A stretch of DNA of 64,000 nucleotides from Deltaproteobacteria bacterium (GTDB lineage: Bacteria; Bdellovibrionota; Bdellovibrionia; Bdellovibrionales; Bdellovibrionaceae). Below, piece by piece: positions 27,368 through 34,448 of the stretch (position 1 is the stretch's first letter; every line of letters starts with the position of its first letter). The DNA lies in the NCBI GenBank assembly GCA_017302835.1, contig JAFLCC010000007.1:1-64000 (forward strand), written 5' to 3'. Below the pieces are notes generated by a model. The model did no database searches. It saw nothing but the letters and a program-made list of their open reading frames with translations, and was not told the DNA's origin. Made by a program: the position numbers and the translations under genes.

Positions 27368-28237
27368 TTGGAATCATGGTATCCGTCCTTAGGCGTCATT
27401 AGAAAAATTTTGAAAAAAATAATTCTGAATTTCATTTTTATCTTGAGCTTGTTTTATTCACATAATTCAAAGGCTCAAATGATCGGTCAAACTCCAGGCC
27501 TCAATCCAAGCATGAATATTTTTTCTATGAACCTACATTGTTTTGCAGGAAATTGGCAATTTCGATTCGAGCAAATTCTGAATAAAATTCTTGAGCTTTC
27601 TCCTGATGTGATCTCGCTTCAAGAAGTCTGTACTACTTTTAATGGCAACCTTAACCAAATTGAATTTATTAAGAAATACCTTATGGATCGTCGCTATCCT
27701 TTACAAAAAATAGTGGCTCAATTTACACATCCAGCATGGAATCAATTTAATGAATATTTAGTTGTTATCACTAAGCAGAATGTTTTAGCCGTTGATCAAG
27801 GTTTACTTCCAACATCTGAGCTACAAAGAGGTTATATTGCCATAAAACTGAATCCTTTTTGGTATATCAATACTCATCTGGAATATAAAATGGAAAACTC
27901 TGCTTACCGCCAAATGCAAATTGATTTTCTGATACAAAGGTTTTTGAATGAAGCCCACGTCATTGGAGGAGACTTCAATTCGGCACCAGATTCTCAAGAG
28001 CAATTTAATTTTAAAAGAATGTCTTACTTGGATTTTTTTCCTGGAAATACGTTTATCGGCGATGATAGCAATAGCAGTCGCCGTATTGATGGGATGTGGT
28101 TCTCGCCTAAGGCCAGAATGTTTCTTAAAACTTTAAACGGTGGCATTACCTTGGATCAAAAAGTAAATGGCCAATATTTAAGCGATCATTTTGCTATTTA
28201 CTCCCTGCTTACATTCCAACTTCCCTATCGTCGATAG
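27368..28237 (+). CDS. Secreted endonuclease/exonuclease/phosphatase-fold hydrolase
   Basis: A TTG start has AGGAG at the right distance. A hydrophobic export signal follows a 17-residue basic lead (KILKKIILNFIFILSLFYSHNSKAQ). The mature domain is the EEP fold: NLHCFAGNW, PDVISLQEVC (metal-binding Glu), NTHLEY (His), GGDFNSAPDS (Asp/Asn) and SDHFAIYS (catalytic Asp-His). Family members are DNases, sphingomyelinases or inositol phosphatases, and the substrate cannot be read here. Secretion fits a nuclease or phospholipase acting on prey or environmental material (inference). Confidence 0.8.
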   Translation: MESWYPSLGVIRKILKKIILNFIFILSLFYSHNSKAQMIGQTPGLNPSMNIFSMNLHCFAGNWQFRFEQILNKILELSPDVISLQEVCTTFNGNLNQIEFIKKYLMDRRYPLQKIVAQFTHPAWNQFNEYLVVITKQNVLAVDQGLLPTSELQRGYIAIKLNPFWYINTHLEYKMENSAYRQMQIDFLIQRFLNEAHVIGGDFNSAPDSQEQFNFKRMSYLDFFPGNTFIGDDSNSSRRIDGMWFSPKARMFLKTLNGGITLDQKVNGQYLSDHFAIYSLLTFQLPYRR

Positions 28238-28281
28238 GTCGTTTGTCAATTTTAGAGATTCAGACAAAAGGCACTAACAAT

Positions 28282-28306
28282 TGTCCTATTTGTTCTAAAT
28301 AGGACA
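28282..28306. terminator. Ten-bp perfect hairpin between convergent genes
   Basis: TGTCCTATTT (28282-28291) pairs perfectly with AAATAGGACA (28297-28306) around a 5-nt loop. It lies between the ends of the EEP-fold gene and the antitoxin gene, where a bidirectional terminator is expected. The downstream T-tracts are short, so its strength is uncertain. Confidence 0.5.
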
Positions 28307-28355
28307 GATTTGGGTATTCAAAGCTTGTTCTCCCGATGGAGAATGTTCTCCAAAA

Positions 28356-28676
28356 TTACGCTCCGATGAGCATTTCAGCTAGATCTGGTTTTTCCTGAAA
28401 CAATTGAAGGAGTCTGTTGGTCGTACTACTGGGCTTTCTTCGACCTTGTTCCCAGTGCCGAAGAGTTCCAATATCCACATTCAAAAGCGAAGCAAATTCT
28501 TGTTGTGTTAAATGGAGAACATCTCGAAGCTTACGGATCTCACTTTTTGAAAAAGTCGGAGCAGGAGCAGTTAAAGTTCGCTTTACAGTTTTTAATTTAA
28601 GTTCGCCCTTTTCATAAGCCACGGCACTTTCAAGACCTCGAATTAAAGCTTGCCCTAATTTTGTTTTCTTTTTCAC
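28356..28676 (-). CDS. higA: HigA-type antitoxin (XRE helix-turn-helix)
   Basis: This 106-residue protein has a C-terminal helix-turn-helix of the XRE family (SKSEIRKLRDVLHLTQQEFASLLNVDIGTLRHWEQGRRKPS). The N-terminal KLKTVKRTL segment is like the toxin-wrapping part of HigA2 antitoxins. It overlaps the toxin gene by 4 bp and is translated after it, the toxin-first order characteristic of higBA. It should neutralise the toxin and, with it, repress the promoter at 29024-29059. Confidence 0.85.
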   Translation of the reverse strand: MKKKTKLGQALIRGLESAVAYEKGELKLKTVKRTLTAPAPTFSKSEIRKLRDVLHLTQQEFASLLNVDIGTLRHWEQGRRKPSSTTNRLLQLFQEKPDLAEMLIGA

Positions 28677-29020
28677 TTTGAAGACTCCTTTTTAATTCGA
28701 ACTACTAATTCTTTTAAAACCTGTTTTTCATCTGGCGAAATATCGTCAGCATCACCTTTTCTGAGCAAAAAAATCAAATGCGTTCTTTCTTTGTCCGGAA
28801 GATCTAGAAAAAAGACTCTAAGGCCACCGCGTTTTCCTTTGTTTCTTCCGGGATCAGCCAGTCTCATTTTACGAATTCCGCCAGTTCCTTGAACGATATC
28901 TCCAGCCTCAGGATTCTTGAGAATTTCGTCCTCGATCTGTTTTGCTAAAGCATCATGATTAGCAAATTCCGCTAAAACTTCTTCTATCAGTGGTGAGTAA
29001 ACAAAAAGGCGATCCACCAT
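28673..29020 (-). CDS. higB: HigB2/RelE-family mRNA interferase toxin
   Basis: The 115-residue protein follows the HigB2 pattern: KNPEAGDIVQGTGGIRKMRLADPGRNKGKRGGLRVFFLDL, then HLIFLLRKGDADDISPDEKQVLKELV. Toxins of this family cut mRNA in the ribosomal A site. Basic residues R49, K50, K61-R63 and the late KGD correspond to the RNA-binding surface of the family. The gene is preceded by a clear promoter with repeated operators, and nothing suggests it is broken. Confidence 0.88.
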   Translation of the reverse strand: MVDRLFVYSPLIEEVLAEFANHDALAKQIEDEILKNPEAGDIVQGTGGIRKMRLADPGRNKGKRGGLRVFFLDLPDKERTHLIFLLRKGDADDISPDEKQVLKELVVRIKKESSK

Positions 29021-29023
29021 CAG

Positions 29024-29059
29024 ATAGTACTACATTTGTATCAGTACTACAAGTGTATT
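29024..29059 (-). promoter_or_regulatory. higBA promoter overlapped by two 17-bp operator repeats
   Basis: On the minus strand TTGTAG (29047-29052) and TACTAT (29024-29029) are 17 bp apart, a good -35/-10 pair just before the toxin start. Two adjacent 17-bp direct repeats, AGTACTACA-N3-GTATY (29026-29042 and 29043-29059, 14 of 17 identical), cover both promoter boxes. This is the layout expected for HigA autorepression. Confidence 0.65.
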
Positions 29060-29362
29060 ATGCACTTTAGAGGTAGGATTGTGAAATCATTACGGAGTCT
29101 CAAATTGAAATGTCGAAAGTAGCTGCGGTTAAAAAGGCTGCATTAAAAGCTGGTTCTTGTAGTGTAAACCTAAGCTTCTAAACATTCGGTTTATTTCCAG
29201 AAGTTCGACATGTATTTTTTACAGAACAAACTATTACAGATGAAGTTCTTTTGCTTTTCGAATATAGTTCCCAACTGAACACGGTCCGACTTCAATTTTA
29301 TTTTATGGAAATTCAACCGTACAATGTTGAACGGTACCCTTAAAACATTCAGGAGAATGATT

Positions 29363-29764
29363 ATGAAAAAAATTAAATATCTAGGAATCGCTATGTTTTT
29401 TTTATTTTCAAGCGTTGGTTTTTCCCAACAAAACAATAGCAACTTTGAAATGTATTGTGGAATTTTAAAAGATCAAAATGGATTGGCGCCTTCCGAGAGA
29501 ACCAATCCTGTATTAGTCATTAAGGATAACAAACGATTTGTACAGTCTTCTCAAAATTTGAGTACTGGCATCAATACAGAAGAGTTGCGTTTTGTAAAAT
29601 CTGGCAGTGGTTATGATCAGTTCGATACATATGAAACAAATAAGTTTGTTGTCAAGTTTGCTATTCCCTGGATTACCAGCTATCGTCAATACCGATTGGC
29701 CTGGATATCGATTAAGGGAACTGGCTATGTGGCCCAATGTTTAGTGGGCGGCGCAGTCCAATAA
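29363..29764 (+). CDS. Small secreted protein of unknown function, 133 aa
   Basis: The ATG at 29363 has AGGAG 7 nt upstream. The open frame reaches back to 29324 but includes that site. The signal peptide MKKIKYLGIAMFFLFSSVGFSQ is clear. The mature protein of about 110 residues has two cysteines (MYCG, AQCL) near its ends, probably paired, and looks strand-rich. No family is recognised. It is monocistronic and followed by the GC-rich segment next to tRNA-Arg. Confidence 0.7.
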   Translation: MKKIKYLGIAMFFLFSSVGFSQQNNSNFEMYCGILKDQNGLAPSERTNPVLVIKDNKRFVQSSQNLSTGINTEELRFVKSGSGYDQFDTYETNKFVVKFAIPWITSYRQYRLAWISIKGTGYVAQCLVGGAVQ

Positions 29765-29815
29765 GTGTAATGGACTTTATATCACTTGCAAAATTGTCGG
29801 CCAGAAGATTTTTAA

Positions 29816-29946
29816 GGGGGCTACTTAGCTCCTCCAGATCACTCTGGCGAAAACCGCTGTGAGCTTTACCGGTGGGGCGAATTCCTTGCCGGACCCATAT
29901 CCTTTGCTATATGCGACCGCAGGCAGAGACTTCGTCCTGCCTTGCT
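29816..29946. other. GC-rich, hairpin-rich intergenic segment beside tRNA-Arg
   Basis: The stretch is about 57% GC by hand count over 110 bp (29831-29940), clearly above its AT-rich surroundings. It contains hairpins CCAGA/TCTGG, CATAT/ATATG and an imperfect GGCAGAGA/TCCTGCC stem at the right end. A minus-strand frame of 38 codons (GRTKSLPAVAYSKGYGSGK...WRS) also runs through it to a TAA near 29825. It lies downstream of tRNA-Arg on the tRNA's strand. It could be a structured RNA, a tRNA-linked remnant or a gene relic. Confidence 0.4.
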
Positions 29947-30001
29947 AGTTGCTTTTGTTTGGAATGGGTAAAGATCCATCGTCCTTTTCTCCGGACGAAA
30001 A
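29947..30001. repeat. 55-bp tRNA-trailer repeat, copy 1
   Basis: This 55-bp sequence directly abuts the 3' end of tRNA-Arg and is 50/55 identical to the sequence abutting tRNA-Val at 39460-39514. It contains a CGTCC/GGACG stem whose loop holds two of the five differences. The shared identity runs on into the tRNA only through TGGTG (the CCA end). Confidence 0.8.
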
Positions 30002-30077
30002 TGGTGTCCTCAAACGGACTTGAACCGCTATCGACCGTTTAGGAAACGGTAGCTCTATCCTGTTGAGCTATGAGGAC
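30002..30077 (-). tRNA. tRNA-Arg (anticodon CCT)
   Basis: The 76-nt gene folds into a full cloverleaf. The acceptor is GTCCTCA/TGAGGAC, the anticodon stem is CCGTT/AACGG with loop TTCCTAA (anticodon CCT, reading AGG), and the T arm has GGTTCAAGTCC. The CCA end is encoded. Confidence 0.95.
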
Positions 30078-30087
30078 TTTAAAGAAA

Positions 30088-31380
30088 TTAGCCTTTTATA
30101 GAACGATTCCTAAAAGATTGCAACTTCGGAATCGTTACAAAGACATAATCACCACTTCTTTCCCGAGCTATCCCCTCAGAGATGATAGGAGTGTCAAAAT
30201 TAAATTCTTCCCTTAAGCTTTGAGCTGAATGGGTACTGACTTTTTTGCCATTTTCGGCATCATCTAGGGTCTCTTTAAACATTCTTTGTGTAGATACCGT
30301 TGCTTTATCTTTTTGAACAATAACATTAATATTTTCCTTTTCATGTTCTGGAACGTAGGCTTTTAAAACATAAAAATGACTGTCTTCAGAAAGCTCATTG
30401 CCGCGATCCTGAATTTTGTAAAAAGGGTCTTCCTCTTTTCCTGTGTATTTAGATGAAATTTTCAAAAAATCCCGGTGTTGATCCGCCAAGGCCTTAGCGT
30501 AATTTTTTGACTGAATTCGCAAAGAGACATTATTATTTTGATCATTTTTTTGATAAAGAGATTCAAAGTGTTTGTTTTGCAATTTTAATTGTTGTTCATT
30601 GCCTTCCTTTGTTTTTAACATTTTTTCTGCGTATTCTTTTTCTTTTCGCTCATTGTTGACTTCCCAAGATTGAATTTTTTTTTCATTTTCCTTCTGATAG
30701 GCTGCTTCTAATTTTTTTTGTTTTTCTTTCTGTTGAAGCTCCACTTCGCTGGTTTTTTTTAGGCCAAATTCTTGAGTTTTTTTATATTTCTCTTCGTTGA
30801 TCTCTCTTTGTTCGTTAATAACTTGATTACCTTTTTCTTTTTCGGCAACGACGGTTTTTTCATTTTGTTCGCGTATATTATTAATATTTGCTTCTTTAAG
30901 CTCCGAGGTGCGTTTCATTTGCTCTTTGTGCTTTTCAATCAAAGTTTGATACTCTCTATCAGCTTGTTCTCTGGTTTTCTCAAGAGTTGATTTATTTTTT
31001 TCTTCTACTTGATCTACTTTTTTTGAATACCTATCTTGGATTTCATTCAATTCGTTCGTTTTCTTGTTTTGAAACTGAGTTAATTTATTGTTATACAATT
31101 CTTCGGCACTTTTTATCTCTTTATGTCCTGATTCAACTATCGCTTGTCTTTTGTTTCGAAATTCATTTACTTGCTGACTTTGACTTTCCTGAATATGGTT
31201 AATTGCCGCGTCTTGGGATTCCGTCAAATCGTTTTTTTTGTTATCATAAAACTTCTTTAAAGAACTAATTTCCTTTTCTTTGGCATCAACTAAATTTTTC
31301 TTTTTTTCCTGGTACTCTTCCTGAATTTTACTTAAATCATCTTGGTATATTTTTCGATTACGATTTATTTCAAGCGACAT
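30088..31380 (-). CDS. Long coiled-coil protein with a C-terminal Hsp20-like domain, 430 aa
   Basis: Residues 1 to about 320 are an uninterrupted charged coiled coil made almost entirely of E, K, Q, N and R. The last 95 residues look like an alpha-crystallin/Hsp20 domain: HFYVLKAYVPEHEKENINVIVQKDKATVSTQR, then REEFNFDTPIISEGIARERSGDYVFVTIPKL, matching the polyptych F-x-LP...A...G-L-x-I-x-IPK pattern. Small heat-shock proteins are normally about 150 residues, so this fusion is unusual. There is no signal peptide, so it is cytoplasmic. It may be a filamentous holdase or scaffold (inference). It sits at the edge of a group of stress-type genes. Confidence 0.75.
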   Translation of the reverse strand: MSLEINRNRKIYQDDLSKIQEEYQEKKKNLVDAKEKEISSLKKFYDNKKNDLTESQDAAINHIQESQSQQVNEFRNKRQAIVESGHKEIKSAEELYNNKLTQFQNKKTNELNEIQDRYSKKVDQVEEKNKSTLEKTREQADREYQTLIEKHKEQMKRTSELKEANINNIREQNEKTVVAEKEKGNQVINEQREINEEKYKKTQEFGLKKTSEVELQQKEKQKKLEAAYQKENEKKIQSWEVNNERKEKEYAEKMLKTKEGNEQQLKLQNKHFESLYQKNDQNNNVSLRIQSKNYAKALADQHRDFLKISSKYTGKEEDPFYKIQDRGNELSEDSHFYVLKAYVPEHEKENINVIVQKDKATVSTQRMFKETLDDAENGKKVSTHSAQSLREEFNFDTPIISEGIARERSGDYVFVTIPKLQSFRNRSIKG

Positions 31381-31399
31381 GGGTTCAGCTTATCAGAAT

Positions 31400-31687
31400 T
31401 TATTTTTTATTTAAAGAATCCTGCTCCGAAACCTCAGGCTTAAGTCTTGGGTTTGGACAATATTCTTTTCCATTAGTTCTACCCTTACACATCCAGGTAG
31501 TGGTGTATTTAATTTTCTCACCCTTCAAAATTGGATAATATCTGATATACTGCTCTGGATCTAAATTCGAAAGTACCTGCTTTTCTGAATCGCTGTAGAT
31601 AATTAATTGGAAGACTCTGTATTCCGCTCGCACTTGGGAGTTTGAAAAAACAAATAAAGAAAATAAAAGCGCCCTTTGTAAAACCAT
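31400..31687 (-). CDS. Small secreted protein, 95 aa
   Basis: A signal peptide (MVLQRALLFSLFVFSNSQVRA) is followed by a 74-residue mature domain starting EYRVFQLIIYS. It has a Cys pair (WMCKG, EYCPN), which may form a disulfide or bind metal, and the pattern LDPEQYIRYYPILKGEKIKYTTTWMCKGR. I do not recognise the family. It lies 19 bp upstream of the coiled-coil/Hsp20 gene on the same strand and may be co-transcribed with it. Confidence 0.65.
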   Translation of the reverse strand: MVLQRALLFSLFVFSNSQVRAEYRVFQLIIYSDSEKQVLSNLDPEQYIRYYPILKGEKIKYTTTWMCKGRTNGKEYCPNPRLKPEVSEQDSLNKK

Positions 31688-31767
31688 AAGCTTTTTATCG
31701 GAAGAAAATTTAAAAGAAAAAGACTCAGCGCAGCTCTAACTTCTTACTTTTATTTATATATATAAAT

Positions 31768-32052
31768 TTACTTATTTTTTATATTTAACATGTAATGAAC
31801 TTCTTTCATCACAAAAGATAATCTAGAATTTAATCCAGAAAGTATTTTAATATTATCTGACAACCTGTCGATTTCACTCATTGTTTTTATCGGAAAATCA
31901 TCTAGCTCATGATAGACTAAACTCTCTAAACCAAGCCTTTGGCTTAGGGTCGATGAAACGCTTTCTTCTTGTAAGGAATGTAGAACTTCTTCTTTGTTCT
32001 CAAAATTTAAGTTTAGCACTTTTTGATTGTCAATCAGTTTCACGTCCAACAC
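31768..32052 (-). CDS. Small cytoplasmic protein of unknown function, 94 aa
   Basis: The product has no signal peptide or membrane segment. It begins MLDVKLIDNQKVLNLNFENKEEVLHSL and is mostly helical afterwards. The reading frame is clean and has AGGTGTTGGACGTG-like purine context at the start. No family is recognised. It may belong with the small secreted gene 80 bp further on. Confidence 0.5.
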   Translation of the reverse strand: MLDVKLIDNQKVLNLNFENKEEVLHSLQEESVSSTLSQRLGLESLVYHELDDFPIKTMSEIDRLSDNIKILSGLNSRLSFVMKEVHYMLNIKNK

Positions 32053-32382
32053 CTTTCTCTATATCCTTAAGTCTAGTCTATTTTTTAATCAAATCTCAAC
32101 CTTTATTTTAATTCAATTTCTATTTCATGAAAAATTATGAATTATTTTCTATTTTATGATCCATTGATAATCTTATTTTGTCTTTGTAAAGTTAAATAGA
32201 TAGAGGTTTATTTTAAAACTGTTTTTTACTAGTTTTACCTGTCGAGATTTAAACAGAGAAACAATTTTGAGCCACGCACCTTTTCAGAAGAGTTAGGCGC
32301 TAGAGTTTGACACAGGAATGAACCTGAGGCTACCGGGTGGGATGCTTTTTTGCTCGTAAACACAGATAGTTAAGTTTGAATT
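32053..32382. other. 330-bp intergenic gap, no feature recognised
   Basis: The left half is very AT-rich and probably holds the promoter of the 94-aa gene. The right 130 bp are more balanced in composition and show no open frame, tRNA or terminator I can support. Confidence 0.5.
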
Positions 32383-32784
32383 CTAATGTTTCTTAAAACC
32401 CTCAACAAAACCCTCAGCAAAGTTTAGTGCCAGATTTTCTAGAACCTGATCGTTTTCGAGTCCTTTTGACAATTCATCTCGGTTTAGCAGACCTTTGAAT
32501 GGGCTCCTAAAAAAGAGAAAATACAAGACTACAGAAAATATCAGAACTAAAGCACTAAAACTGACAATCCCAATAACAAAACCATTTTCAAACTGCCTCA
32601 ACCAAACTTCATAATAATTCCCTAATTGCACCACAGAAAAGAAGATTATGGAAATAGACAGAACACCTATAAGTAATTGAAACATTATTAATGAAAACTC
32701 TTGCCTCAGAGATTTTCGAGTTTCTTCAAAGTCGGTCATCGTATTGAGCAACCTTGATAAAATAATAAAAATGTACTTAATCAT
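32383..32784 (-). CDS. Small membrane protein, holin-X/phage-holin-3_6-like shape, 133 aa
   Basis: An amphipathic N-terminus (MTDFEETRKSLRQEF) leads into two hydrophobic helices: FQLLIGVLSISIIFFSVVQL and GIVSFSALVLIFSVVLYFLFF. A short acidic cytoplasmic tail follows. This shape recalls the small 'holin superfamily' or YqjE-type membrane proteins that sit beside YqjD/ElaB-like genes in many bacteria. The neighbour at 32849 is such a YqjD-like gene, which supports a yqjCDE-like pair. Starts at 32784 and 32739 are both possible. Confidence 0.6.
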   Translation of the reverse strand: MIKYIFIILSRLLNTMTDFEETRKSLRQEFSLIMFQLLIGVLSISIIFFSVVQLGNYYEVWLRQFENGFVIGIVSFSALVLIFSVVLYFLFFRSPFKGLLNRDELSKGLENDQVLENLALNFAEGFVEGFKKH

Positions 32785-32848
32785 CTTCGTCTCTCACAAA
32801 ATAAGAAGAGACCAAAAGGCCTCTTCCATCAGTTCAGTTAATTTGTTT

Positions 32849-33082
32849 CTAGTGCCGTCTTCTTAATGCCATTGTCAGCAGACTTCCAGCTACCACGCCA
32901 GCAGCCGCAGCGATAGCCACTCCAGCTGTTGGATTTTCCTTTACGTAATCACGACTTGTTTTCACATAATCTGAAGTTTTATTTGTAAAATCAGAAGCCA
33001 TAGCTCCTATTTTTTTCCCAGCATCGTAGGACATCACAACCGGTTCAGATTTATTTAACGTTTCACTTGCATGATTTGCCAT
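32849..33082 (-). CDS. YqjD/ElaB-like (DUF883-type) membrane-anchored stress protein, 77 aa
   Basis: The protein has a hydrophilic N-terminus, a helical segment GKKIGAMASDFTNKTSDYVKTSRDYVKENP, and one C-terminal helix AGVAIAAAAGVVAGSLLTMAL ending in RRRH. This is the tail-anchored layout of the YqjD/ElaB family. E. coli members bind ribosomes at the inner membrane in stationary phase. AAGGAG precedes the start. It lies 33 bp after the CsbD gene, probably in one stress operon with it and the two-helix protein. Confidence 0.75.
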   Translation of the reverse strand: MANHASETLNKSEPVVMSYDAGKKIGAMASDFTNKTSDYVKTSRDYVKENPTAGVAIAAAAGVVAGSLLTMALRRRH

Positions 33083-33114
33083 AACAATCTCCTTTTTTTA
33101 TTGTTGTTTTTATT

Positions 33115-33369
33115 TTAACTGTGTATTGACTTTTTTAGATCATCAGTAAGTTTATCTTTTTTCATCTCAAATCGCTGAAAGATATGGCTTAGCTTTTTTC
33201 CGTAAACTTCTTCTTTTTCTCCGTATCTTTGCTGGATAAGCCCACCAATGGCTTTCATGTCACCCTTTGTTTGCTCTAACTCATTATCTGTTAACTTTCC
33301 CCAAGATTTTTGAAGATCGCCTTTAATCTCTAGCCACTTACCTTTGATGGTATTTTCATTTAATGTCAT
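33115..33369 (-). CDS. CsbD-family stress protein, 84 aa
   Basis: CsbD proteins are small, abundant general-stress proteins of unknown mechanism. The characteristic N-terminal motif NTIKGKWLEIKGDLQKSWGKLTDNELEQTKGDMKAIGGLIQQRYG is complete. The ATG at 33369 is chosen over the upstream frame start (33396) because AAGGAG lies 6-7 nt before it. It is the first gene of a leftward set with YqjD-like and two-helix membrane proteins. Confidence 0.9.
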   Translation of the reverse strand: MTLNENTIKGKWLEIKGDLQKSWGKLTDNELEQTKGDMKAIGGLIQQRYGEKEEVYGKKLSHIFQRFEMKKDKLTDDLKKSIHS

Positions 33370-33659
33370 ATATGCTCCTTTGCTATTGTTATTCATTTTT
33401 TCCTCTTTTAAGAAGTGAATTTCTAATTACCTTTATGAGTTGCAAAGGAGAGACCTTACCTGAGATCAAATCAAAGTAACTTTAAATCTTAATTGCTTTG
33501 AACTGCGAGGATTAAATGGCTCTTAAGGGTTTTTTTTGAACGTCAATTTTCATCAACCTTAATTATTTTGCAACAGCCTTCTTTTTTGATGGCGAAGAAA
33601 TTGCTCACTCTCTTTACAAAATTTTAAAAATAATTTTAAAATGTCAAAAGGAGTTTTCC

Positions 33660-34346
33660 ATGAAAAGACAATTTTCTTTTTTAAGTTCTGTACTGAGTCT
33701 CACTTTACTCTTTCCACTTATAGGAAGTTCCGCTTCGATAAGCTCCCTCAGAGAGAAGTCTTTAAGAGCCTCGCAAGTACTTGATGAAGTCGTAAAGATT
33801 TCTGATAACTCCATTCCAAAAACCTTACTAGAAAAAGCGGTATGTATCGCAACGATACCTGATGTCATTCGAGGCGGCTTTGTTTTCGGCGCCAGAGTAG
33901 GAAGTGGACTTGTCTCGTGTCGGACAAACGGTGGATGGAGCCAGCCATCTTATTTAAAGGTTGCCGGAGGTAGCTGGGGACTACAGATTGGGATAGCCAC
34001 TGTGGATATGGTCCTGGTCTTTGTCAGCAAAAATGCTGTCGACAGACTCAGTGTTAGCAACTTCACACTTGGGGGTGATATTTCTGTTGCCGCTGGCCCT
34101 GTGGGAAGAGATGCTCAGGCTGGAACGGATTATCAGCTAAGCAGTGAGGTTTATAGCTACTCCAGATCGCGTGGCTTATTTGGTGGTCTTGTTGTTGAGG
34201 GAGCATCAATGATGGTCGATAACGAGTCAAATATGAAAATGTATTCTCCAGATCCAACAGCGCTAGATTTACTGACCTCAAGTGGGCAGACCGCTCCAGA
34301 GGAAACAAGGAGTTATGTAAATTCACTTAACAGAAACGCACCTTAA
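33660..34346 (+). CDS. Secreted SYLF (Ysc84-like) lipid-binding protein
   Basis: A signal peptide (MKRQFSFLSSVLSLTLLFPLIGSSAS) precedes the SYLF domain. The typical patterns are IPKTLLEKAVCIATIPDVIRGGFVFGARVGSGLVSCR, GGWSQPSYLKVAGGSWGLQIG, DMVLVF and AAGPVGRDAQAGTDYQLSSEVYSYSRSRGLFGG. SYLF domains bind phosphoinositides in eukaryotes; bacterial secreted versions are poorly understood. AAAGGAG precedes the ATG and a terminator follows. The gene is divergent from csbD, so the two could share a stress-responsive control region. Confidence 0.88.
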   Translation: MKRQFSFLSSVLSLTLLFPLIGSSASISSLREKSLRASQVLDEVVKISDNSIPKTLLEKAVCIATIPDVIRGGFVFGARVGSGLVSCRTNGGWSQPSYLKVAGGSWGLQIGIATVDMVLVFVSKNAVDRLSVSNFTLGGDISVAAGPVGRDAQAGTDYQLSSEVYSYSRSRGLFGGLVVEGASMMVDNESNMKMYSPDPTALDLLTSSGQTAPEETRSYVNSLNRNAP

Positions 34347-34370
34347 TTACATAGCTACGCCAATTTTTGA

Positions 34371-34419
34371 GAGACACACAGAGAATCAAACTCGTTGCGG
34401 AAATCTGTGTGACTCTTTT
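34371..34419 (+). terminator. Intrinsic terminator of the SYLF gene
   Basis: CACACAGA (34375-34382) pairs with TCTGTGTG (34404-34411). The stem is extended past an A-A mismatch by GAG/CTC and followed by TTTT. The loop is long (21 nt). Confidence 0.6.
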
Positions 34420-34448
34420 CCCTATTGGTGACAAGAAGCCCACCTTAA

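Noticed and set aside
29110-29181. Mini-frame MSKVAAVKKAALKAGS, reminiscent of histone-H1-like tails
   Set aside because: Only 23 codons, no ribosome binding site, and located just upstream of the higBA promoter; likely chance.
29191-29442. Leftward 83-codon frame opposite the start of the small secreted gene
   Set aside because: It overlaps a gene with a good signal peptide and ribosome binding site; the frame is AT-rich shadow sequence.
32383-32784. Reading the two-helix membrane protein as a true phage holin
   Set aside because: No other phage lysis or structural gene is near, and the neighbours are YqjD-like and CsbD stress genes, so a housekeeping membrane protein is more likely.
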